64,000 nucleotides of DNA, taken from assembly GCA_024516035.1 (NCBI GenBank), contig CM044957.1, positions 46,333,933 to 46,397,932 on the forward strand, given 5' to 3'. The notes under the pieces were generated by a model. It was not told the DNA's origin and made no database searches. It worked only from the letters and a program-made list of their open reading frames with translations. The DNA is from Bactericera cockerelli (Eukaryota; Arthropoda; Insecta; Hemiptera; Triozidae). Every line of letters starts with the position of its first letter. Within the stretch, counting starts at the first letter, position 1. Below, piece by piece: positions 50,475 through 61,200 of the stretch. Both the position numbers and the translations under genes were made by a program.

Positions 50475-51485
50475 GTGAGTAAACTGGCAGTTTCCCCAGG
50501 TTTGAAATTGAGAGAAAACCTTCTTGGAAAAACATCTTTGCTCCATATCAAATTTAAAAAAAAAAAAAAAAACGATGTGGGTCAGCAGTCAGCGAGAATT
50601 GCTCTGCTAGCAATAGGAATTATCCAAAACGTTAAAAGGTATGAGACAATCACCATTAATTGAAACCCCCTGAGGAAAGCAACTTGGTGTTGAATATGCC
50701 GTTACAATAACAACAGCAACATTACGAAAAACTAATAGGTAGTCCTAAAATTCCAAAGTTAAATGACTCAAAAAGTTAAAATTTTACTCATAGAAGAATT
50801 TGTCAAGCCCAAAGTTAAGCAAAATTTAGTAAAACCGAGTAGTTGTGAAATCACGATTGTGATGAACACAAATATGATAGCTGATAAGTTAGAAGAATGG
50901 TAAAAGATTTTACAAAATTACACGTGGGATTGGTTTCAATTGTGACCGGACTTACAAAGTAATGTATTCTAGGGTGCATCACTCTAGTGATACGCCTGTA
51001 TATATTCCGTGACTTCTAGTCCGTTCCGTTCTTTCGAGAAAAGTGTTGGAAATAGGACTAAGGTAAAAGTACTTGCGCAAAATTTCTTTGCTCACTGATG
51101 TAAGTTCGTTTCGATTCCTTCAAACTGCAAGGCCCAAATTAATTAACGACACTAAAGCGGAGTCTGTTACTATACTATTGTTATTACCATAACAGCCAAT
51201 CACATAACTGAAATCAGATCAGTATCAGTATAAAACAGAAAAGTGAGAAGTTGTATTAGATGTAGGTATATGAATATCAGATCATACCTGGACAGCTGTT
51301 TCGAGCTTATTAGATACTTTAGAGTAACAGTGTCCACCATAGCAGCGTTCATTAATTCGGGACTCAAGAGACTGAAAAACAATAGAAAGTGCCTGTGGGC
51401 TGTGGGCATTTCATTGCCTTGTGTGTACTTATCATAGATCTACTCAAAATGGCAGTAATCATCAGGAGCCTGCGTCAGGCCTACT

Positions 51486-52183
51486 TCAAGTCGTCTCACT
51501 GCTTTCCTCATCCGCGTCATCCAGCTCTCTCTCCCCGATCTCCCTCTTGGAGTCCTCCTCGGTTCCTGTGGAGGAGCTCGGAGTCTCCACCAGAGGTTCA
51601 TCATTCTCACTCGTCTTGCTCAGGGGTCCCAACGGCATCGTCCCATGTCCCAAGGAGCCTTTCCTCTCGTTAGGAGACCTTGGTAGCGATCTGGTGGATG
51701 ACGAGGACATGCTGGAGTGGGAGCTCTGCGGAGAACAACCATCTCCCGTCGCCTGTACCTTCAACTGAGTAGCACCATTAGAATTTGGTTCTTGAATTTT
51801 GGGATGAGGGTGGGTGAAGCTGGGAGGTCCGCCGGGTCGTATCCTGGCCGGTAGTTGGGAGGCGGGTGTCTGGGAGGATCAGTTAACCACTTCTCCTCCG
51901 TGCGAGTGAGGGGGTGAAGAGGCGTCATTGCTTCTATCTCGTCTTCGGACGAGGAGTTCTCACTGGTGGGAGAAGCGACCACTACTGGAGTACACCGGGC
52001 TGGCAGCGCGGGAGGAGGCTTGCGGATCCCTTTGGAAACCGTAGGAACTAAGCCAGTCGGCTGACTGAAGGAAGCTGGTTTCATTGGTAAAGGAGGGGGT
52101 TGCGGGAGGGGTGACCCTTTGGGAGGACGCATAGGAGGAATAGGTTGAACGGTGTTCGGCGACATCAGCAACTCGCGAACTGT
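51486..52183 (-). CDS. RhoGAP100F: RhoGAP100F exon 13 and stop (one base missing)
   Basis: [20 protein letters not shown], several polyproline stretches ([21 protein letters not shown]) and [20 protein letters not shown]. In the next frame follow [19 protein letters not shown] and an acidic Ser-rich end. The shift lies in the T-run 51797-51800 (A-run in the coding sense). 698 bases are present and 699 are required. Stop TGA at 51486-51488. Confidence 0.88.
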
Positions 52184-52256
52184 CTGAAACAAGTTTTGTC
52201 AGATCAATATTCTTCTTTCTAAAGTACAACAGGAGGAGAGTTTCTTTTTGACAAAA

Positions 52257-52288
<32 letters not shown>

Positions 52289-55200
52289 CGAATCCAAAAG
52301 ACTTGTTGTTATCAATCTTAGCAGATTTCATATTTTAATTATAATATTAATTTACGGATTTACGAAAATTCTTTGTATATTTTTATGAGCACTAGAATTG
52401 AATAAAACAAAAAAAATCGAATATTTGCCCATGCTGACATAGTTTAAGATATACATATAAAATTTTCTGCCTTCGCGACAGGCCCTCGAATGATGCCATA
52501 AGGTTCATCTTTATTTCAGTCTAAACCACATTATTAGCTGTGACTTCCACTAAGAGGGTTATTATTAATTATTGTGTTAATTATTATTTAATTGTGTTTT
52601 ATTCATCTCAGATCTTGAGATGTGAAAATTTGATTTTACTCATGTATACCCATCTACATATTTAACTTAACTTTAACTGTCGGATGGAGGCTGTACTTTA
52701 CCAGATTTAGAAGGCCAGATTTCCAGCAGATATCGCAGTACGTTGATGGGCTCCTGGAAATCAAGCTCCTTGTCTCTGGATTCACTATGAAGCATCAGGA
52801 TGGGGCCGAAACAGACAGCTAGATTGTGTGGAGTCATCTTGTTCCTCGCGGCTTGCGACACAACCAACGCCAAGTGGTCCATGAGGAATATGAGGGTGGC
52901 CTGGAACAAGACGGATAGTTCATTTAGGGCGAAATTAATCGACAAATTCTATATCACAAGTCATTGCTAAGCGTCGGTTTTCCCTATCTTACACAGTACG
53001 CAATCCGTGACTTAGCCTCACAGAGGTATTACAAAAACGTCTATTAATTCCGTCCTTAATCTATATTAGAATTCATTTATGGCCTGGTCGAGACTCGACT
53101 CTGGTCCCAGCTCATGTAGATTTAGCCTCACGTGATCAATTTGGAGCTCTGTGATTGGTGGAAATTGATCACAGAACGCTAAATCCACATGAGCTGGGAC
53201 CCAGCAGTCGAGTCTTGACCCGGGCATTCATCTATTCGATGAAGAGATTTAAGAGAATCCTTGTTTCTTGTGGTTCTTGTTTAATGTTCCCGACCAAGGC
53301 AGATTATAACCTGGATATAAGAGAATCCTTCTCTTGTAAAGAAGTTATTTTTCCCTATAGAAGGGTGAATTTGAACTGGAAATCGTTCTCTTATATCCAG
53401 GTTTCTCTTACATCCACTTCTCTTATATCCAGGTGTCTCTTACATCCAGTTCTCTTATATCCAGGATCGACCGTATAACTTTTCTTACCCTGTTGATTTT
53501 TGTAACAGTCCAATTAAACATGAGCTTGGTTCTTTACCAGTTGGTTCCCTCCGGGTCGTCCTGCAGACACACAGTAAGGGCGTCCACCATCATCTGGTAC
53601 AAACATTTGGTGCACAAGGGCTCAGGTAACTCCCTCAAATAGTCTCGCAATACACCTAAAGAAAAAAACAAAATAAAATGAATTACAGCGATTCAAAATG
53701 CACTTCAAGACTTCAACATCCTAAAAAGTATAACAGTACTTATAAAGGAACACGCAAAAGACAAAAACATAAGTATATATTTACGAGTATGTATATAATA
53801 AATATACCTAATGAGAGCAAAAGCATACCTAATGCAAAGAATCAGTTTAGCTGTTCAGGTCGGAAATGCGGCGAGTGTGTTGGGATCGAACAATGAAGAA
53901 GTGTTTTATCTATGAGTTAATGATTTTGTATTTTAATTAAAGCATTCCAGTTCATCAATCTATAAACACTATATTATTGCTTAAGGGTAATCTAATTTAG
54001 AGTTTAATCAATGGTCCCAAGGATTTTGTTATTGTCTTTTGGTCTCACATGGCCGTTGCCGGATCTGTTTAATATCTCATAGCGAGACTCCCTAACAAAG
54101 TAAGAACAAACAAATAATATAGTATGGTAGTGCTGAATTTAGACTGTCGGCTCGAGACAGGAAGTCCCATTACGCTAACAGTAAATACATAAGGATGCTC
54201 TCTCAGGTAGAGTTTTGTGTTGATTATTACCTGTGATGACATTGATGTCCGGAACAGCATCTGGTGAGAGATCAGCGGTCCGGGCGTTCCTCTCAAACGC
54301 TTCCCTCAGAATTCTCTTCTTGGTTGCAGATCCGCAAAGACGATACAATCCTACAAAAAATACATAACGTTTTTTTCGTTAGACCCTAAAAAAGAACGTT
54401 TATCTTCAAGGAAGCCAACATTTGTTAATTAAAGAAAGTTTAGAAAGTACAAAGTGTTGCATTGAAATAACTCAGTGGGGACAGTGGGATTCGATCTCAT
54501 TTGATTCTAAAGGAAGTGAGGAGCATATGAAACTTGAGATACGCCTCGCAACGTTGGGAGACAAAATGTTGCGCTCAGTAGGAAACTGGACTAATGAAAA
54601 CATTATTTCATTTAAAAGTTATCATATTTGTGTCACTTTTGCGATGTCACAACTACTCAAACTAGCTTTACTTAATCTAACTTTACTAAATAAAACCGGA
54701 ACTCGAAACACCGAACTCCAGGTATCTATTCCGCAGCCTTATCAATCAAGCTACTGAGGTTGTGCGGTTTAGTAAACCACGTACATAACCATGTAGGACC
54801 TGGTTAAGTCGGGTGATAGGTATCCTCTATTATTTTGGGCTCCATTGCGAAGTGCGGGCAAACAGCTCGTCCAAATAAATGATTAGGTATTGAAGGCAAT
54901 TGACCGACCTCAGTATCTTGATCGTTCAGGCATCGATCAAGCTACTGAGGTCGATACATACCTATGATGTCGAGACCCCGACGCTCCACCTCTTCGACAC
55001 AGCGCCTGACTACTAAAGGTACATTGGAGTGCACAGACATGGAGGCAGGAATGCCCCTGTGATGTTCTCTCGCAACACCACCGCGTCCAGTTCGCCTCCG
55101 AACACACCTGGGACATAGACAACACAATGAATATAATAATCAGACGCGGCCGGTGAAAAAATGTTCTGGGGGTGCCGCCGCCACATTAATTGGTCTGAAA

Positions 55201-58200
55201 TGGGATTTATAGAGTCGCAATCATAGTGCTTACCGAGTTAAGAGTTATTTTACCACGCCAAACATGTTGTTGTTGTTGTTGTTTTTGTTTTTGTTGTAGC
55301 CAGCTTGCTACAGCTGGAGGGTGAGTGATGGTCTCCAGCCAATTTTATTTAAAAGTTGGCCCCTCCTGAACCATAATATTTAAATAAAAACGCCAAACAT
55401 AATAATTAGTAATTGATTTTTTTCATTGTGTCCACAAAACCACCAGCTCTATTTCCAAATTGAGACCGACCGCAAACCTGTCCATACCTCCAGAAAGCAA
55501 CTTGGCTCGGGTGGGCAGTATGAGTGGTTTACTCCGCCTCAAGTAGGTGTGGTAGGGGTCTGTGTGTCGCAAGCGCAGGTACAGGGTTCCTCTGGGTTCT
55601 ATCTTCAGCGCCAGTTGATGGATGGGGGATTCTTTCAGCAGCGTTGCCATGTGGACAGAACCCTGCAACACATTGAGTAAGAACATAATACCAGGATCCC
55701 AATGAGTGCAACATTTTGTTGAGCAACGCTGCGCACCGTTTTGTCTCAAATTTTAATGGGAAGTGTTACAAGGGTTGCGAAGTCTTATTACTATGTGGTC
55801 ACAAACTCAAATTAATGAGGAAAAATGCATGGATTGGGTGGAACTCGAACCAACGGATCCCTACGCTACCTTGAACCGACTAGCGTGTTAAACACTTGAC
55901 TACCAGTGCAAGGTTAAGAATGACAATTCAATTATTTATTTATTTTAAGTTTCCATGTACCTATTTATATTTCACAAATAAACATCTTCAACAAATAATG
56001 AGGGTATACCCACCTTCAAAAGATAAAAATCTCGTGCTGAAGGTGGGGATTTTTTTATATAGTTTTTAAATTATATTTTTTTATAGTTCGTTTTTTTTAT
56101 TTTTATTTTTTAAAAAATAGTTCGTTACCTTGTAGCACAACTTGTGTCGATACTGAGGATCCCAGGAGTAGATCAGGAAGTCCAATTCTTTGTTTCCTAC
56201 CAAGTCCAGCTCAAACGTTTCGTCCCAATCGAACACGAGGTCTCCTGTTCTCACGACCGTCCGCGCCTTGTGAATCCTGTCGCACTCCAGCACACAGTAT
56301 AAGTCTCTAGTTGTGCCCACATCTGAAAACACGTGAGAAATATTATTATTACTCAACACTTTATTAGATATAAATGGATATGCGTACAATACAAATAATT
56401 ATTTTAACAATGAAAAATAGAAACAATATATACAATAAAAATGAAAAAGACCATTCGAAACGGGGGTTTTATCCTTCATTCGGTGGAAGCTCACACACTA
56501 GATACCTACATTAACCTCACCCAGCCTGGCTTGAGCCGGTTATAGTTACCATCTCGAGTGTTCGAATTTGAATGGTCACCCATCCAAGTCCTGAAAACGT
56601 TGAAAAGTGCTTAACTTCAGTGACGGAACGAGAACTGGTGTGTTCAATATCATCAGCTCTGGTTGATTTGATTTTTGAATTCTATGCGACGCATAATTTC
56701 AATAAATTAATTTTACTATCTAAAGATGAAAAGTTCCATTTTCATCTTAAACAAATAATCTCAATTGCGATTGAAAGAGGTAACTCGGCAAGTGGTTTGG
56801 GCACCTTGTCGTCTGGTGACGGACTTGGAAAGACCTATTTATCGAAACTAAAAATAAATCAGTATAAACAGAAAAGTGAGAGGTTAAGTTGTACTAGTAC
56901 TAGATGTACATGAACATCAGAACATACCTGGGCAGCTGTTTCGAGCTTATTTGCTCTCATCAGCAGGTAATAATTCAGAACATCCATGCCATCAACTAAC
57001 CTCTCTATTTTAATCAGTATAAACAGAAAAGTGAGAAGTTGTACATGAATATCAGAACATAAATTATACCCTATTTACAAAAAATGTAAATACTCACTGG
57101 TGGGCGGTATCCCCGAGGACGGGGTGGAGCTATTCGAGTTGCCAGACTGCGCGCGCAGCCCTCTCCCGGCCAGCAGATGCACCCACAGGAGCCCACTCAC
57201 GGGCGGCGCCTCATCCGTGCCGGGCTTGGCGGACTCTATCTTGTATTTCAGAAATTCTGGAACGAAGATTATTAAAAAAGATAAATTTTTCAGAAATTCT
57301 GGAACGAAGATTATTAAAAAAATATTTTTTCATTAAATAATTTACACATGGGTTTCACCCGTTAATTTGTAAAAAGAAAAGAAAAAGAAAATAAAGATAA
57401 GTGTTTAAGTTATGTTTAGGTATGATTTCTTTGTGGTGAAGCAAAAAGCATCCGTGCCGGGCTTGGCTGACTGTATCTTGTATTTCAGAAATTCTGGAAC
57501 GAAGATTATTAAAAAAGATAAAATTTTCAGAAATTCTGGAACGAAGATTATTAAATAAGATAATTTTTCAGAAATTCTGGAACGAAGATTATTAAATAAG
57601 ATAATTTTTCAGAAATTCTGGAACGAAGATTATTAAAAAGATAGTTTTTTCAGAAATTCTGGAACGAAGATTATTAAAAAAGATAGTTTTTCAGAAATTC
57701 TGGAACGAAGATTATTAAAAAAAGATAAATTTTTCAGAAATTCTGGAACGAAGATTTTTAAAAAAGATAGTTTTTCAGAAATTCTGGAACGAAGATTTTT
57801 AAAAATGATAGTTTTTCAGAAATTCTGGAACGAAGATTTTTAAAAAAGATAGTTTTTCAGAAATTCTGGAACGAAGATTATTAAATAAGATAATTTTTCA
57901 AAAATTCTGGAACGAAGATTATTAAAAAAGATAAATTTTCAGAAATCCTGGAACGAAGATTATTAAATAAGATAAATTTTTCAGAAATTCTGAAACGAAA
58001 ATTTTTTCATAAAAAATTTACACATGGGTTTAACCCGTTAATCTGTATATATTAAAAAAGGAAAAAAGTAGTTAAGTCTTAATGTTAAAATTCTGTAACC
58101 AAATTTTTGTAATAAGATAAGGATTTCAGTTTTTTTGTGGGCAAATGCCATCTGTTGTGGGTTTGGGTGACTCTATCTTGTATTTCAGAAATTCTGGAAC

Positions 58201-61200
58201 GAAGATTTTTTCATAAGATAATTTACACATGGGTTTAACCCGTTAATTTGTATAAAAAAAATAAAGAAAAAAGGTAAGTCTTAATGTTAAAATTCTGTAA
58301 CCATTTTTTTGTAATAAGATAAGTGTTAAAGTTAAGTTTAAGTATGATTTCTTTGAGATGAGGCACAAAGCATCCGTTCTGGGCTTGACCGACTCTATCT
58401 TGTATTTCAGAAATTCTGGAACGAAGATTTTTTCATAAAATAATTTACACATGGGCTTGACCCGTTTATTTGTAAAAATGAAAAGAAAGAAAAAAAGGTA
58501 AGTCTTAATGTTAAAATTCTGTAACCAAATTGTTGTAGTAAGATAAGGAAGGGTTAAAGTTATGTTTAAGTATGATTTCTTTGAGGTGAAGCACAAAGCT
58601 TCTGTTCTGGGTTTGGCTGCTTCTATCTTGTGTTTCAGAAATTCTGGAACGAAGATTTTTTAATAAGATGTGTGTTTCACAGTCTGTTCTATTTCTTATT
58701 CGTAGGCAGCCAAGGAACAACAACTACTTTTGACTCTGGCTGGGGGACGTTAAACAGGAGAAAACTAGTGTCCCACTATCACTATAGGACACTATAGGAC
58801 AGAGAACGGACTAGCCAACCCTAACAAGTTAGGCTGGCTTGTAGTTTCCAAGGGGTTTAATGGCTTATAAATAAAAAGACCAAGTCTCACGATGCGCGAT
58901 GGTTGATCGCGCATAGAAATATGAGGTTCACAATGATCCAACTTTTCTACTGGAGTTGGTTGGAGACCATCACTCCCTCCAGTTTTAGGTAAACTGGTTA
59001 CAACAACAACAACTTTAGAAACTAGTGGTCTGTGTTTTAGTTTGCCCGAACATGATTTCAGGAAAACTTGACGGGTAATTTTAATACCGCGAAGAGGTAT
59101 TTTTTTCTTTACCTATTCACAATAAATTATACAATTTAGTTAGGTACCTCTAAAGCTCATTCTAACTTATTTAGAAACAGGAGATTTGGCTTTCTTTCTT
59201 TTATATAATATAATATAATATTGACAATTACCTGTCATTTTGTTTAATTTTATCTCAATTTATTTGTAATTTTTTGTACTGCTTTGCTTTTGTAAAATGG
59301 GAAATTACTCCGTCGATTTAGTAAAATAAAAATAAATAAATAAAGAACAAATCCTTTACATACCCGCTGGATTTATCTCGAGAACCCTGGCTCTATCCTG
59401 ACTGAGGTCTCTGTCCCTGGTGGAATTGGCCAGATGCTTCTGTTCCAGCTCCAGCAAGTGCTTGATTCGTTTCAGAGAGGTAGATCGGTCAGCGTGTCTG
59501 TCGGGAGGGAACATTAATGTAAAAATTGAATTTTATCAATAAGAATGAGGGGGACGAGAAAGAAAGTGCGGGGTGTTGAATGCGAAGATGGGGCGGGAAT
59601 GTTAATATTTGAAAGTTTATAAAAATTGAAGAAAAAAAAAACAGAGTGAGTTGTGTGACAGTAAAAAAATAAATAAATAAAAATATTACAATATCTCTAA
59701 CATAAAGTCAACAGTAAAAAAAAAAATTGAATATTGGTTACTTTATTTGTAAAAATTAATAAATACATATAAAATCTCCTGAGCTTAAGGATAACTTCTG
59801 AGAAAAATGAAACAATTTTAGTGATTTTTTTCAATTTTTTTGTGTATCATTTTCCCATGATTCCGCCACTTCTTTTAACTCTATAATATCTTCTACTTTC
59901 CTTTTCAATTATTGTGTATCATTTTCCCACGATTCCGCCACTTCTTTTAACTCTATCTATCTTCTATTATCTACTTTCCTTTTAAATTCTTGTGTCTTAT
60001 TTTCCCATGATTTCGCCACTGCTCCCTACTCACATCAAAGCAGCCACTCATTTTTACTCAAGGAGCATAATTATTGAACCCCGTCACATACAAAGTACAT
60101 AGTTGGAAAAAGGCAGCAAAAAATCCCTTACGAGCATCGCAGGTGACTTAAAAAAAAATAGTTCACAGTGATTTATTTTGAGAAAACCAAAAAAATACGT
60201 TTCTGTCTCTTTTCATTTTAAATTCCTTATCCTAATATAAGGATTTTTCGGAAGGAAATCGCGTCACCACTGAAAATTGATTGCGACTCCAATAACCACA
60301 ATTTGAAAAACACTTTCGACCAAAATAATAATAACACTCTTTAGTGGAAAGTAACCACCAGGCGAGGTTAATTCTCAAAACAATTTCTACTACCTAACCC
60401 TCAGAATCTTATTATTATGTGGCCATAAACCCAAATGAATGTTTTTTGCACTGGGTGGAATTCGCAACGGATCTCAACACGACCTGGATTACTAGACTAG
60501 CGCGTTAACCACTTGACTACCAGTGCACTTAACACAAATATGATAAGTTTAATGACATTATTTTATTTGTGTTATTATATCACAATTTTAGTGTGTTTTC
60601 TGATTCTTTACACATCATTTGCCCATTATGCCTTTTTTGAAATACTATTACTCACCTGTCTAGAGTGGCTATGGCGCTCAAGTGGCCTGGCCGATAGTTG
60701 TACAGCAGCTCCGACTGTCGCGTCCTCTCGGGAATGTTCTCCGCGCTGAACGTGAACCTCTGGCCCTTCTGCCGCAGGATGGAAGAGGCTGCGGCCGCAG
60801 ACGTGTTGCCGCGTACCCTGTCGAATATTGCACTGGAGGAGGGGCGCGCGACATCCATGCGCGGTACTCGTCTGCGGTGAACACGCTGGGAGACGAGGTG
60901 AGGCGGCCTGGGGGGGGGAACGATGTCGTAACGGTGGTGAACCGGTTGTGACTACTGCCCGTGGCCCAGAGATCCTGAGTTCGATCCCGGGTTGGGCGGA
61001 ATTTTTTAACAAAAAATTTCGTTTCCCTTCAAAGTCGTCAAGAACACGTGAGGACGGCATTTTCGGACTAACCGAGACTGGGTGAAATTAGTATGGGTAG
61101 CTGGTACGATTTCCACCGAGTGGAGGATTGAACCTCCGTCATGAATTTCTCAGGACGCTAAAACCCAATCACAATTATTGAATACTAATAAGTTGTAACC

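Larger units (their letters stand above)
40913..51485. other. Repeat-filled intergenic region
   Basis: No conserved gene was found between the intronless gene and the RhoGAP gene. The stretch holds the items listed below, plus AT-rich sequence without recognisable content. One isolated exon-like segment (50422-50474) is described separately. Confidence 0.6.

Noticed and set aside
52702..52900. Alternative exon 12 donor CTG|GTAAAG
   Set aside because: It would join exon 13 in a frame that stops after about 75 codons, whereas AAA|GTACAG joins the long Pro-rich frame.
60656..60889. Alternative exon 4 acceptor at 'caccgcag', which would avoid a frameshift
   Set aside because: It leaves the wrong phase with exon 3 and discards the conserved-looking [15 protein letters not shown] segment.
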